This document shows, one piece after another, positions 47,153 to 60,300 of a DNA stretch of 64,000 bases. The notes beneath the pieces were generated by a model that was given only the letters and a program-made list of their open reading frames with translations, did not search any database and was not told the origin of the DNA. Source of the stretch: Arthrobotrys musiformis (Eukaryota > Ascomycota > Orbiliomycetes > Orbiliales > Orbiliaceae); contig JAVHJL010000005.1 of assembly GCA_036971715.1 (NCBI GenBank), forward strand, positions 2,046,001 to 2,110,000, given 5' to 3'. Each line of letters opens with the position of its first letter. The first letter of the stretch is position 1. The position numbers and the translations under genes were made by a program.

Positions 47153-50100
47153 CCATGAACTTGTGCCAGTCGATTGCGTGCACACTCCGGCCCGTTCATC
47201 CGTATGTATAAACCTGTTTGAATCACACTCTACGAATTCAAAGGTCGAACGACTACCGTGGTCATGATCATGGCTGGTACCGAGCGAACCCATGGACGGG
47301 AGAACGCCCATGTATACATGTGGCCTAGCAAAGCCGTTTGCAGATCAATGTACAAATTAGGAATTCGCTCAAAATGAAATAAAGTTTTGTGAAACGCCTA
47401 CAATGGTCTCGAGGGGCACCTGACAACACAACAATCCTACTAACAGGCCCAAAATGCAACAGGTCTCATTGAAAGCACTTTTGAAGCCCGGCCGGTCGTA
47501 GACGTTCTACCCGCTGACTACATGCCATACATACCGAATATTCTAATAATATGTATAACACACTCGAATGGGTGTTCCTATGTGACATATAGATACGAGA
47601 CCAACTTGACTTACACTTGACATGCCTATCAGGATAAGAATATGCATACGTATATATATACGGTGAATCTTGTATGCATACATGATAGAATGCTCCGTCG
47701 CGAGCACACTATGCGAAAAGTGGATCAAGAACGACCTTGGTCTTGGTCTTGGATCGGGCCTGTCTGGAGCCAGCTCATATGATCATATAGTTTGAATCCT
47801 CGCTTCTTATTACCTATCTACTATCATCTTTGGGCGCAGGGCATGGGCTTAGATATCCTTACGTAGCTTCCTAAGCTTATAGCATAATGACGCTATGGCT
47901 GGTTTGACTCCACTTTCCTCACAATATACTATCTGCCTCGCCATTAATCGCGCAGCGGCCCGCCAATACTGCAGTACTGCGAAATATTCATGCAGCGAAG
48001 TACTTAATCGAAAAGGCAGTCACAGGTCTTCGAAGATAGATACTACTATGGGCACATATCCTGCCTTGGCATCTCCATCCGTAGACCATATATGGAATAT
48101 GAATCCTGACAGTGGCCTGGTCATCTACTTGCACTTGATCAATTGAACAACCGTGTGCAAATATTTGGATTGATATCCTACCTAGCCATAGGCTGATTTC
48201 GACAGCTACCCACTGGCCCACTATACGCTATGGTGTCTGTACGTCTACTGAAACTCTGATGCTTCCTAGCGAGGTCTCGTGAGAACCTTTGGCCCACTTC
48301 CGAAGTTCGCTCTTCAAAACCTGTCTTCCGCGATACGCTCTATCGTATTTATGCCGCAATAATTTTACCTGTTATAGAATCTCAATTGCGATCAAGGGAG
48401 GCAAAATCCAATATTGGTAGCCTACCAAGAAAGATCGAAATTTGTATACCCTTTAAGCCCTGTAGGTGCTAAATTTAGATAAATCCTCGAGTGTTAAACT
48501 TGTCAAGAGCCCCACTAGCATTCCGGCATGCATATGTCCCAGAGTTCAGGATATCCAATCCTTCGGTTCGGTTCTAAAACCGCAGTCCTTCCCCAAAACC
48601 AAGTCGAAACATCCCGCTGCACGCTACACTACGTATACCATGCATATATACTAACCACGAGAGATCATTATTAGCCTTAGTTAGTATTCAAGATTTCTTA
48701 GCCCGGACAACCTAACGTAGGTGGCCAGTGTGCAGTATGCAATCGCGAAGCTCGGTAACAGTTAAGACATGTATGTATGTCTCACCACGTATCGGCCTAC
48801 TTGCATAAAAACCGTTGGCGACAAAGAAAAAAAACCATGCTATAGAGAATGAATGTATAGCTTCCCCACTATCTTCAATATTTTTACCACTTTTGAAATA
48901 CCGCCGGCGAGTAGAGACTATTCTCTATGGAGTCAACCCCACCGACGCATCTACCACCCAATACCAATCGTCCTGCTACAACACAAGTGCATACTGTGCG
49001 GCAACATCCTACGAGAAGCTCATGGCACTCTCCGCACGAATTACGAAGAAGTCTGCTACCAAGTTTTTGTAGTTTACAAGGCAGCCCTCCAAACATCAAC
49101 CTTTCAAAATGTCTCACCTGAATCAAAAAACCGATAGGCAGGGATTTGAGTAGGCGAAGGATTCACAGAAAACCACCTGACTGTAGACATAGTAGCAGGT
49201 CTGTAGATGTTTATAGGCTGGAAGATGCGACTCCACTCGCTTCCGACGCGACCCATCGACCCATCGACGAAACGACGGGCCCGGGAACTCCCACAGTTGT
49301 CGAACAAGAAAGCTCGAGGACCCTGGGGACATCCATGCATGTTGTTGTGTTGAAACTACAGCTAGACAGCCGATCTGAAGACAAGGGTCTACAGGCAGTG
49401 CTCCAATACTTGATACGTCTGCCTGTAGTTAGACAGACGGTTCGCTACCAAATGCTTAGAAAGGCAATTCGATTTGTTAACAAATTCTCGGACGGGATCC
49501 AGATATTCCCTCTCTTTTCACACACTTTTTGTTGAATATTATTTTATTTTTTTTCCCCTCCGAATTTTTTTTGATTTCTTGATTTTCCCGCCGAGGTAAC
49601 GATTTCCAGAGATTAGTGAGGCTAATTCGTGAGCACGCCTGCGCATAAGCCGCCGGTTCTGTGAGAAGCATTATTCCGTCGTAAAACAGCACGGAGACTT
49701 AGACTGCACAAATAGTCACAATTTCCATGGCCATGCGTATGCATGCCGGTAAGCCGTTTCCCACACATCCACAAAATCCACAATGTTAGCGAAAAAACCA
49801 TTGCCGTTGACAATTGTTGGGTTCGGATTTGGTCTGGCAACTACCAGCTACCCGGATGTTCCCATAGAGAATTATTGGCCACTGGAGCAAGTTGGTAACT
49901 AGTCAGGCACTAAGCTATAATTGCGGAATATTATAGGTAACGTAGCTTGGGAGCTGGGAAGCGAGGGGCTCTAAATAAAGACCCGTGTGATATCGCAATC
50001 GGCAGCCTTGATGTTAGCTTGTTCGGGTCAAGCCAGCGCCGGAAATCCATTAGACACGTACTTTGGCCATATGTTTCTCCAATCAGCTGACCTACCAGCA

Positions 50101-52892
50101 AGATTTAATCGCTCGATGGCGTTCGGGCGTTATAATAGCTAAATTACAATTACTCGATGTATTACCGATTTTTGAAGGAGGGTCCTATTGCGACCCGAAC
50201 AAAATAAAAGAAAATAACATCACAACAGAAGGAAAAACACCGAGATCTTCATTTTCGAAAAAAGACGGCGATATGAAATAGAAGGTTTTCCAGGGTGTTT
50301 GTTCGCTTCAAAATTGGCTGATGGCCGGAGGGAAACAAAACGGCAAACGAAGACATCCATCCAGTTCTGGGTCCTGGGGTCTGGAGCGACCATGATTGTC
50401 GATTAACCCAGGGATCCCTAATCGAGTGGTGTAGATATTAACCTGCGGATATCGATCGCGACCAAAATCAGAGCAGAAGGCACCCCTCTCCCAAACAAGA
50501 GCTGTCCAAAGAGTATATTGATAGACCATTTTGTCTCACCAGCCCAAGACTTGCAGTCCCTTAGTTGGTAGGCTCGATGCGACGTGACAGGCAGCTACTA
50601 GTTGGCTCATGGACAATGCAGGTAAGCAAACTAGGAAGCTGGATCGCGACAAAGTGGCGTAAGAATTGTAGGGATCCCACTTAATATCTCCCTAACCACA
50701 AGGTCGCACCAACATGGTAGTCATGACGCAGTCAGAGAATTCGGGTATGCTCGCTGGTGCAGCTGCAGCATAAGATATACCATTTGGGAGAGAAAGTGCA
50801 GAATGGCACTGAGAATTCGTGCAAGTAATCGGGGTCAATCTATCTGCTGCAAAGGAAACTATACATAGTACGAGTGCGTATTGTGCAACACAACCCGGCT
50901 TGCACTGAGGTAAGCAGGAAGTCTCATCTCTGCCTCCTCGGCTCAAATGAACTGCGCTGCACTGGCAATGTGCCAAGGGCGGACGGAATAAGTTGATATC
51001 AACATTCCAAAGGCAAGACATGCAATCGCACGAAGGCCGCGGACTTAATCGAGAGGTCGAGATACATGGTCAAAATGCCGTAGATTTCGAGTGAAGCCAA
51101 GTCATGGCCGCCTGCCAGGTCTACGTATGTATGTATGGTGCCCTTGGAAAATTCCATGTCATGTCATGTCAGGTCGGATTTCTGGTACATGCACATACAT
51201 ATACATGTCTGCGTGATCAATTCTTTTTGCGGCTTCTGTTCCTCGAAAGATATTGGAATCTTCAAGGTCGAAAGACCGGCTTTCACTTGTTTCGCTATTA
51301 ACCTACTCAAGTGGGAACTGATCAGATTGCTCCGGGTACGATACCTGGTCGAGAGACGCCATATCTGCCACCTTGGGCTCCGGCGCCCAGGGCTTTCCAA
51401 CTTTGCGAGGAATGCCTTAGCTAGCTAGCTTGGGCGCAGCTCTCCAACCACGTATTATAATTTCGGGTCGATGAGATGGCGGAACAGAAGCCTTCGGCCT
51501 CCCACACTCGAGAAATACGATACGACGTATTCTGGATGTAATATGTGAACGAATTTACGTACTATGTAGTATGTGAATACATGGGAGTTGTTGTGGCCGC
51601 ATCTCTGCCACCCGTAAACGTTAGGAGCTTTTAATTAGACGCATGCAAGCTCGCAAGCCAACAGGATACCTTTTTTGCCCGCCTTTCCCTACTTAGTAAT
51701 CTACTGCATTTCACCTACAGCTCGTTCCCTGGTCTGCGGCAGCAGAGGGGACCACATCCATCTCTAACCTGCGTTTTCTCACTGTATGAACGTACAGCGC
51801 AGTCACCGTGGCTAAACCGCTCGTGGTGATTGAATGTTTCTTTCTAGGCAAGAAACAACTCGATTGATGTCAGCAGATTTCTAAACAGGAGGCGCCCGAA
51901 AAGAAAATCCAACTGACTACGAGCTCCCTGCGCACAGAGATCCTTTTTTATGTAGACGGCGGTGTGCATACCACATTGCATTCCGCCTCGCCTTTTTCTT
52001 CCTTGGTGCATTCGCGACACCGAAATAAGAGAAACAAAGAAAAAAAAGAAGAAACTACCAGTTTGAGTGTAGATACCGAACCGCTCTTGCATGATGAGTG
52101 ACGGATGATCTCGCATAAAGCGCTATCGATTCTCTTTTCTTACCTAGTAGAGCAGTAAATCACCTAATTAGAAATAGTAAAATGGCGGACAGTTTGGTAG
52201 AAAAAGGAATGCCAGGGGCGAGGGATATGTGTAAGAAAATCACCTGGGAAAAATGGAGCTACCTGTGCAGCCCCATCACCGGTAGTCAGGTTCAGGTGGG
52301 GCACCGACCATTGAACTAGTTTTAACTTTTTTCTCCTCCCGGTTCCTGCAAATGTGCATTTGTGAGATCCGAAGGGGCGCACCCTACCTCGCGCTGGTTA
52401 TTGTTCGAAGTTGCTAAAAATTATGATAAATTCAGAGGGGACGCACTCGCCCGTTTCAAAGGTGTTCCCTTTCTGAATATCAGTTCGGGCCTTTTCTTTG
52501 GAGTCTGTGGCTTTTTATCAGGTATAATATAATACGGACGCAAGTTCCTGCGTATATTCCTGGGCGGCATAAATCTTTAATATCAATTCCAGTCAGCTTG
52601 GGTACACTGGCACGCCGTATCGATCCTTCGAGAACAATATTAATCTGCTGCAGAGTCACTGTTCATATATTATATCTTCGATCCTTTACAATTACGACAG
52701 GCCTGGTTATATTAAAGGATCTCTTACAAAGCAAAGCGCGCAAAAAAATATTTCAAGCAGAGCCCGCTGTTGGACGAATATAAAGTCCAAAAGCATTTCT
52801 TGGGAATTAGTACGTTCCTCGACGACGTCCCCTCGTGTAGCGGTTGCAAGGAACCCTGGTGCATGTCCAAACAACACATTTGCTAACCACAA
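47153..52892. other. 5.7-kb gene-poor region
   Basis: No gene can be defended. Two weak candidates exist. A plus-strand frame at 49146-49535 (129 codons, no ATG) carries a plausible helical stretch (LQAVLQYLIRLPVVRQTV). A minus-strand frame at 50692-51021 (109 codons, ATG) has an unusual number of Cys but no signal peptide. Sequence is AT-rich with many short repeats of TATA and ATGTATGT (for example near 51122-51134). No transposase, reverse transcriptase or terminal repeats were recognised. Confidence 0.5.
50692..51021 (-). CDS. Doubtful 109-aa Cys-rich open reading frame
   Basis: An intact frame from ATG to stop encodes 11 Cys in 109 residues (for example CLPQCKPGC and CTNSQCHS). High Cys content suggests a secreted or metal-binding protein, and part of the spacing faintly recalls CFEM domains. 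No signal peptide is present, and the frame lies in a gene-poor region, so chance is the simplest reading. Confidence 0.15.
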   Translation of the reverse strand: MSCLWNVDINLFRPPLAHCQCSAVHLSRGGRDETSCLPQCKPGCVAQYALVLCIVSFAADRLTPITCTNSQCHSALSLPNGISYAAAAPASIPEFSDCVMTTMLVRPCG

Positions 52893-54569
52893 ATGATTGA
52901 TATCATGGATAGGCTTCGATTCGAAAACAGCAAATGCGATAGTTCGGATTCCGACATCCCCAAAATGTATTCGATCAAGATGCCCAGTAGATTTTTCAAG
53001 AGGAAGATTCTCCGTGTTCGGAGCGAAAGCCCCGACTTTGGGTTTTCATACGGAGGCGGGTACAAGTCGAATGAGAGATCGTACTCTTCGGCATCAGACA
53101 GCACGAATTCCATGTCAGAGTCCGACTACTCGATGTCGAGTTCGAGTTCGAGTTCTAAGTCAAAGCGGCCGCCTGTTAACCAACCACCTCAGCATCCGAT
53201 ACCCGCGATGCAAGGACCATTCGTCGAGTCTATGAGGTGTCCGGACGTCGATGTCGAAAACGCCACAAACCCAAGGGGCATGGACCTAAGGTATCATCCT
53301 CTTGTCAAGGTCATCGCCCAGATTGCCTTTGGCATGCATCTACTACATAAAAAACTTGCAAAGTCAGAAACCGAAGTAGTTAAGATTCTACAACGACATG
53401 TTGATGATATCAACAGATTCTTAAACAAAGCAACTACAAAGTTCGACACAGCCCTTTCGGATATCGACGAGAGGCACAGGAACTTGAAGACAGCTGTTGA
53501 CAATTCAACTGTCTTCGAGAGAATGTTGGCTACTGAGCCTGTCTTCAGACAACAGATTACAGATGGCAACAAGAAGGTTGAATATGTTGTCAAGAAAACC
53601 ACATCTGCCATGGAAAAGAACCTTCGTGATGTGTGCGAAGGAACCCGCGCTCTAGGAGAACTTACAAAATACATGAACGCAATACGAAAGGGCTGGAAGA
53701 ATACCGGCCTCGTTCGTACTTACGGTGTCATGGTCAGCAACGTGGAAGTATGGGGACGCTGTTTCGAAAGCCTAAGAAAATCCGGAGTCAATCTCGCCTT
53801 GAGCCTTGAGAAGTTGAAGAACGTTATGGGACAAGTCGACAAACGGGTCAAAAGGGCAGCCAAGGCTGGCCCACGCCCGAGGAAGCCGTCTCTCTCGAAG
53901 GATACCTCGTCTAAGATCCTCAAGCATGCAAGATCTATGCCCGGCCTCCCAGTAATTCCAAAGAGGACATCCTCTCTTAAGATTAGGGACTCGGCATTGG
54001 CCCCTTTGGGACTACGATCTATGTTCCTGGGCGACTCCGAAGTCTCTCTTGTATCCTCGAGGCCACCGACTAGCTCCAAGCCAAACCTAAGAATCCGCTG
54101 CGATAACCTAGAAGACTCTAGCTTCATTGCCCAGTCGGACAAATCAACTTTCCTCAATATCGACGAAAGTGACTACGAAGACCCGGACCATGATACTCCA
54201 ACTACTGTTACTTCTTTAACTCCTCGCCCACGACAACCAAACCACTGGAAACCACTCCCCCCTACCCCAATAACACCCCCCGCTGATATGCTCGTCTCCG
54301 ATAACTTCTCACGGCCCACCACGGCTGGGAGCTTTTCTGAGTTCAGCGCTCTGGCACCCCCTGTCCCCAAGATTCCAGATCTCTGTGACGATAAATCATC
54401 CCCACTCACAATCGAACTCTGTCTTGAGGGCTGCCTCGATGACGAGACCAGCATGTTCCAGCTTCGCCCTGTGTACAGCGAAGCAGCGAGCCTCTCTCAC
54501 TCTAAATCATGCTCACCGATCTCTACTGTCCGGCCTTTGACTCTACGCTCTGCAGCTGCAAGATATTAA
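52893..54569 (+). CDS. 558-aa hypothetical protein, Ser-rich with a helical core
   Basis: A single long exon from the ATG at 52893 encodes 558 residues, with no intron needed. Residues about 25-90 are basic and then Ser-rich (SMSSSSSSSKSKRPP). Residues about 130-320 form a helical core with heptad-like spacing (HPLVKVIAQIAFGMHLLHKK, VVKILQRHVDDINRFLNK). The rest is a disordered Ser/Pro-rich tail with short motifs such as KPLPPTPITPP that could bind SH3 domains, many SP/TP sites and an acidic patch (NIDESDYEDPDHD). There is no signal peptide or membrane segment. The coherent frame and composition show a real gene, but I recognise no family. The GC content of the frame is clearly higher than in the flanking AT-rich DNA. 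Confidence 0.85.
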   Translation: MIDIMDRLRFENSKCDSSDSDIPKMYSIKMPSRFFKRKILRVRSESPDFGFSYGGGYKSNERSYSSASDSTNSMSESDYSMSSSSSSSKSKRPPVNQPPQHPIPAMQGPFVESMRCPDVDVENATNPRGMDLRYHPLVKVIAQIAFGMHLLHKKLAKSETEVVKILQRHVDDINRFLNKATTKFDTALSDIDERHRNLKTAVDNSTVFERMLATEPVFRQQITDGNKKVEYVVKKTTSAMEKNLRDVCEGTRALGELTKYMNAIRKGWKNTGLVRTYGVMVSNVEVWGRCFESLRKSGVNLALSLEKLKNVMGQVDKRVKRAAKAGPRPRKPSLSKDTSSKILKHARSMPGLPVIPKRTSSLKIRDSALAPLGLRSMFLGDSEVSLVSSRPPTSSKPNLRIRCDNLEDSSFIAQSDKSTFLNIDESDYEDPDHDTPTTVTSLTPRPRQPNHWKPLPPTPITPPADMLVSDNFSRPTTAGSFSEFSALAPPVPKIPDLCDDKSSPLTIELCLEGCLDDETSMFQLRPVYSEAASLSHSKSCSPISTVRPLTLRSAAARY

Positions 54570-55573
54570 TACATTCATTATATCCACTGCTTCGTTCTTT
54601 TATTATAAACTTCACACTTTCCTTTAATCAGTACGAATCTCATTTTATCATCGGCTTTTAATGATACCCGGCGTCTTGGCTTTTTTTGTCTTTTGGTGGG
54701 AACTGGGCTTTTTCCTTCTTTCTTTCTTTTTTTCTTTACACATTTACCACGGAGGTCCTGGGCGTCTCGAATACTTTCATTCCCCTCTAATTCCTTCCCG
54801 GTCTCGGTTATTGGCTATTTAAAATTTCTTTCAGATGCTTCCTCTTATTTATTTTCTTTTAAATCTTTTTCCAAGGTCAAATTGGAGGGATTAATACTAT
54901 AAACTGAACGAATAAAGAACGTTCGCGGGCTGCCTGTATACATGGGAATTTGCATTTTGTCTTACAAACGGAAGGAGAACAAAAAGGATCATATTACTGT
55001 CTTTCTACACGCTTGGTGCTTGTAGTCTAAAATCATGTATATAGCAATCAACTTGATCAATCGGATCAAATGAAATGAAATAAATAAAATAAAGTACAAT
55101 CAAATAAAAGCAATCAATTAATCAACCAAACAAATTCAACAAACTCATTTGAAAACGAAAACAGAAAAGATCCAGAAACGCCTAGAACAAATGATAGAAG
55201 AGGGAAAATAAAATAAAAAAAGTCTTTTCATTCGGGAAATAGGGCCGCATCCGAAATTATGCAATCTAGATGTCAAAAATTGATGCTTTTAGCGCGGGCC
55301 GTGTTGACATAGAATATATCGCAAGAGGGGATATTGAAGGTGTCGCAATAATCGATATATCGGGTAATACTCACGAGAAAATGCGACTTTACCAGGACTC
55401 CAGTTTATCAAACCATCCAAGTCATAAAATCTTTTTCGTCGCGGAAGGGTTTTGAATAGAGAAAGTGCAAGGGAAATAGTTGTCTAAAGGTGTATGATCG
55501 GTGTATGCGAAATGCTTATCTTTCGTTCTTTCTTTTTCTTCCTTTCTTTCCCGCTTCTTCCTTCGTTCGGATT
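54570..55573. other. Intergenic region between convergent genes
   Basis: About 1 kb, T-rich near 54700-54860 and A-rich near 55070-55230, as expected around two 3' ends. Nothing else is seen. Confidence 0.5.
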
Positions 55574-56209
55574 CTAAATCTTAAGTTTCTCCAACGGGGT
55601 CAGAAGCTTCTTCATGGCTTCGCTGCTCTCGATGCTGCTGCGCTTGACCTTCCCGATTTTGCTAACTCTGCCTCCAATAACTCGTTTCTTATTCCCAGGT
55701 GTCTTGGGGATCCTAGCCGGGGGGCTACCATGATGTTGCGAAACTAACCCTCCTCCCCCCTCCATCCCACTCGCCGTTACCCCTCCTTCCCCCGGCTCAC
55801 GCGCATGCTCATCTAAGCTTTTAACGCAAAGTTTCATAATCCCGTTGCCATCATTGATACTCCTCGAAACGACATTCGCAAATGTATGAAACCAGCTCCT
55901 TTCTCCCAAATATTCCTTCGTCTCTGGAATCCTCTGTCCCGAAGACCAGATCGTTGGAGTGACGGAGTAGCTAATAACTACATCGTTTTCGCTTTCGAAA
56001 CTGATATCAACGGCACCGGAATCCCAGCCAAAGTAGCCGAGCTCGTGACCGGAAAGGGTGAAACAGGTGACGAGAACGCTGGGTTGGAGGGAGAGGTTGA
56101 TGATTATTGTTTTTGAGGGTTCGCAATCATATGATTCTGAGGGGACTGAGAGTTTGGTGAGGATGAGGGTTGGGACGGGGAATGGTGGTGCGGCGTCGTT
56201 GGATGACAT
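55574..56209 (-). CDS. 211-aa hypothetical protein, beta-rich with a basic tail
   Basis: A single-exon frame from the ATG at 56209 encodes 211 residues. The frame stays open upstream to 56545, but that part looks like leader sequence, so the shorter start is preferred. The N-terminal 140 residues alternate hydrophobic and polar residues in a beta-like way (KTIIINLSLQPSVLVTCFTL, VDISFESENDVVISYSVT) and include a WFHTFANVVSRSIND block. The tail is Gly-rich and then basic (KKRVIGGRVSKIGKVKRSS), which could be a nuclear or nucleic-acid-binding signal. No family is recognised and no signal peptide is present. Confidence 0.6.
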   Translation of the reverse strand: MSSNDAAPPFPVPTLILTKLSVPSESYDCEPSKTIIINLSLQPSVLVTCFTLSGHELGYFGWDSGAVDISFESENDVVISYSVTPTIWSSGQRIPETKEYLGERSWFHTFANVVSRSINDGNGIMKLCVKSLDEHAREPGEGGVTASGMEGGGGLVSQHHGSPPARIPKTPGNKKRVIGGRVSKIGKVKRSSIESSEAMKKLLTPLEKLKI

Positions 56210-57363
56210 GATTGGTTCGGGTTCCCAAAAGGGTGTCTGTGGTCCCACCCCAAGCGAGGGAAGTCTGAGCTGCAAGATGGGGAGTGTGCGTGGTTTGTAG
56301 CCGCTCAAAAGATGATGGAAAATAGACGGACAGAGGTCTGTTTCCCTTCTAGTGGCAAAGTAAAGAAGAGATGGAGGTGAATATCTCGTGGTGATAGTGG
56401 TCTGGAGATGTTTGGGGATTTGATAAAGGGACGCTCTCAGGTAAAGATGAATCCGAAAGCTGATGAATGCAGTGCTCAGCGGCAACAGGCAGCCTCTTAG
56501 AGGCTTATTGTACCTGCAGCAGGACTGAAAGCGCCTCGCGAACAAAGAAAGACAGACGTCTAGACCCAGGAAGCTGGGGAAAGCACCAGTGAATACTCTT
56601 AAAAGGAGGCCTGCACCAGCGCCAAAGCCAAAGTCATATCTTGCTATAAGAATACTAGAATCTTCCTCGACTATTATATTCTAGGAATACCCTCTGGGCT
56701 TGCGGCCGAAAGAGCAGACAGTTACGCGGATAATCTGGTTAAGTGAGTTACGAGGACGAGCGGAGGGAAGTGTAGATTAGAGAGCGGAGTCATTAGTTTG
56801 ATCATTTCAAGGGTCGTTATACAAACTACTAGAACAATATAAGAACACGAAAACAAAGCAAAACCAAGCCCTCCCCAAAATTATTACTACTGTAGAAACA
56901 ACCACAAACAAAGCTCCGCTATGATCATATAGTACGAATAGAGGTGAAGTATGTATACTCAGAGACAGATTGCATGCAAAAAAAGCACGAAACTGGGAAA
57001 CTGGGAAACTGGGAAACTGGGAAACTGGGAAACTGGAAAACTGTACACAAAAAAGACGTAGACTGAATAAGGAAATGCACGCTAAATTCCACAAAAACCA
57101 GATCTTCAACCTTCTTTCAAGCTTTTCCTCAAACCAAAAATCGCAGACGTAAACGCAAACAGAAACAATAAAACAAAGACCGAGAGAGTGTGGAAGGGAA
57201 TCGGTGTAGGAAATGCTCGATTAAATAAGTGAGCTGAGATTCAAAGCAAAAAAACCAAGCAAGAAAACAATTCAGGGTGTATCATATTTTGTCGTTAAGT
57301 CGTATCTTATAAGTCGTTAGAATCAGAAAGAGAAAAGGAAAACCAATCACCGTCCGTATATCA
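56210..57363. other. Intergenic region
   Basis: About 1.15 kb between the 211-aa gene start and the 3' end of the large coiled-coil gene, both on the minus strand. It includes the 8-bp tandem repeat at 56989-57036. The rest is AT-rich, with no gene seen. Confidence 0.5.
56989..57036. repeat. 8-bp tandem repeat (gaaactgg)n
   Basis: Six perfect copies of gaaactgg are followed by a decayed one. It lies in the 3' flank of the coiled-coil gene and outside any supported CDS. Confidence 0.9.
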
Positions 57364-60300
57364 TTACACAATCGTTTGGTTCCGTTTCAACAGGCCCCGA
57401 ACTTTGCCCCAACCTTTCGCATCTCTGTCTTGGTATTCGTCACCGGATTCGCTCGCACCGGACTTATCCCCACTGACCACGTATGTCGTGACACTAGCGA
57501 TTCGTGGGCTTTCATACTCGTATCCGCCGATCATCAATCGTGAATGTCGCTGGGATTGAGTTCGCAGGGAACGCATATCGGTACGTCGAGGATCGAGGCT
57601 GTTTGGGTCGGTATTGAACTCATCGATTGGAGATGAAGGGGTGTCATCGCTCGTGACCCCCTGTGATAGAGTAGGCGTATCAGCCAGAGTCCGGGTACGT
57701 CTTTCCTCGCCACGTGCACGATGATGGGATCGGTGTCTATGTTCTCTATGCTCCCTATCACGATCACGATCACGATGACTGCTCTCCCGTTCTTCCTTGA
57801 CAGGAGCTTCGCGGCGGCTGCCACTACCCATCGACTGAATAGCTGTGGCAGCGGTGACAGCAGCTGCGGCGGTAAGGAGACTCTTTCTCGTCTTGTCGCG
57901 GCGTTTGCGACGCTCATCATCCTCGTCAACTGGTGGTACAACCTCAGGAGATCGCGGCTCGCTCCCAGAGAGTCCTCGAGAGCGACGGTACCTCTCCTTA
58001 TCCTCCTTCTCACCCTTCTCGCGATCCTCCGTTCTTCGATGCCTTCGCCTTTCCCGTTCTTTATCCCGGGACTCGTCTTCTGTGACCGCCATTTCTCGCG
58101 AAACAGCTACGTCAGGAACATCACGAGTCATCGCCTTGCGCTCCTTACGCTCCTCTTTGCGTCTTCTACGATCCTCGTCGTCGGTGCGGCCGTGTCTGTC
58201 CCTATCTCTCTCACGCTTCTCCTCTTCGGTGCGATGTCGTCTGCGTCGTTCCCTCCGCGACGCTTCTGTTGTGGCAGCAGCGGCCGCGTCGGGAATTGGC
58301 AGGAACCCAGGGTCGTCAGCATCGGCATTGATTTGAGCGTCATCGAAAGCCTGCCTGGAACCGCGGAGTTTCTCCTCGAAATCAACGGTTTCGGCTGGAG
58401 GGGTTGGCGTCTGTCGGGGCCGCTGGTAATCGCCCTTCCCAGATAGCAAAACTGCCATGCGTGATTCAGCCTCCTGAGCTCGCTGCTCCATTTCCTCGAG
58501 GCTTGCTCGCAAAGCGACTGATTCCTCAAGGGTTTCTGCAGCGCGGGTCTGGGCGGCGATCTTCTGCCTTTCGACATCCTCGAACCTGCCTTGGTATGCT
58601 GCGAGTTCTTCCTGTGTCCGTGAGAGCTCATCGCGAGTGACATCCAACCGAATTCTTTCATCTTCGATCCGATGAGTAAGGTCATAAATTTGGTTGGCGT
58701 GCTCCCTGCAGTTGAGCTCTCCCTCTCCAACAACTGGTGCAGGAATGTCTCGAAGCCCAGTAAGCTCTGCCTCCAAGGCCTCAACTTTGGTGTTTGCGTC
58801 ATTGAGCTGGTCTCGTAGGGCTTCAACTTCAGCAAGTGCCTCGGGTGCCTCCCTAGATAGCGGCTCATTTGCCTTCAAAACCTCGATCTCTGCAGCCAAA
58901 CTAGTACTCTTGGCAATTTCTTCCTCAAGTCGTTCGTTGAAGGTCTTGTCGCCGATCTCTTCCAACTCTTTCGTCTTGTTGGTGAGTTCAGCTTCGAGAC
59001 TATCAATCTTTGCTATCACTTCATCCAATTCCGCCTCCTTGGCTTCCATATCGGAAGTGAGGTTTGTAACGGATCCTGTAAGGCCAGCGATTTCGGCAAT
59101 TCTAGCATCCATGTCGCTTTCCAAACTAGACATCCTTTCAGTCGCAGCAGCCAGTTCAGCAGCCGCACTCTCAAGCCCATATCTGGCTTCGTCACGATCA
59201 CCTCTTGATGTTTCAAGCTCCTCTGTCATATCGGCTAGGTCTGCCTTCGCAGCGGCAAGAGCATCCTTGAGACTGTTAATCTCATGAACAAATACAGTGG
59301 TACCTTGGCTTTGGGCGGAGAGTTGAGTTTGAAGTGTAGCGTGAGCATCCCGGGAGGCCTGGAGCGCCGCCTCTAGTTCTTCTTTCTCGATCTTAAGAGC
59401 TGCAAGAACAACTACCAGACCTTCTTTTTCTTCGCGAGTTGTCGTGAGGTCGATCTCATGGGCCTCTCTTGCGCTCGTGAGTTCGGCGACCTTGTCAGTT
59501 AGGGTAGTCTCGGCGTCCTTCGTAGTTTGCAATGAATCGGCAAGGGTTGTCTTCTCTTCTTCTAGTGCCGCGAGTTTCTCATCGAGAGCAGTCTTCCCCT
59601 CCGTCAAAATAGCAACCTGTTCTACTAGTGATGACTTTTCGTCTTCAACAGATTGCACCTTTTCGTGAAGCTCGGACTTCTCAACCTCGAGAGCAGAGAA
59701 TTTGCCTTCGATCTCAGTCTTTTCGGTTTCAAGAGCGGAGAATTTCTCTTCGAACTCTGCTTTCTCGGTTTCAAGGGTAGACAATCTGCCTTCAATCTCA
59801 GCCTTTTCGGTCTCAAGGGTGGAGGCCTTGGTTTCGATCTCAGCCTTTTCAGCCTGAAGAGCAGAAAATTTGCCTTCGATCTCGGTTTTCTCCGCCTCAA
59901 GATCTGTGAGCTTGCGTTGGATGGAGCCTTTGTCTGATCCGAGGGTATCTAGAAGTTCTCGGGAGCTGGATGCACTCTTCTCTGCCTCTTCCAGTTGAGT
60001 CTTGAGATCGTCCATTTCCCTCAACTTATCCTCAGCATCTTCGTATAGCATCCTGAGGTCGTCGAGCTCCTTGTTGGCGTCGTCGTGAAGCTCTTTAACG
60101 GCCTTGATCAACTCTTCCTGTTCAGCGGCAGCAGCTTTGAGATCTTCTATTTCCGTAGAATCTGCCTCAAACCTCTCGAGTTTCTCCTTGAGCTCTGTGA
60201 TTTCGGTGCCTTGAAGCTCAATCTCTGCATCTTTGAGCATAATGTCGTCATTGAGCTGGTCGATTCCTCTGAGGGCAGTTCTTTGTTCGATAATCGTAGC

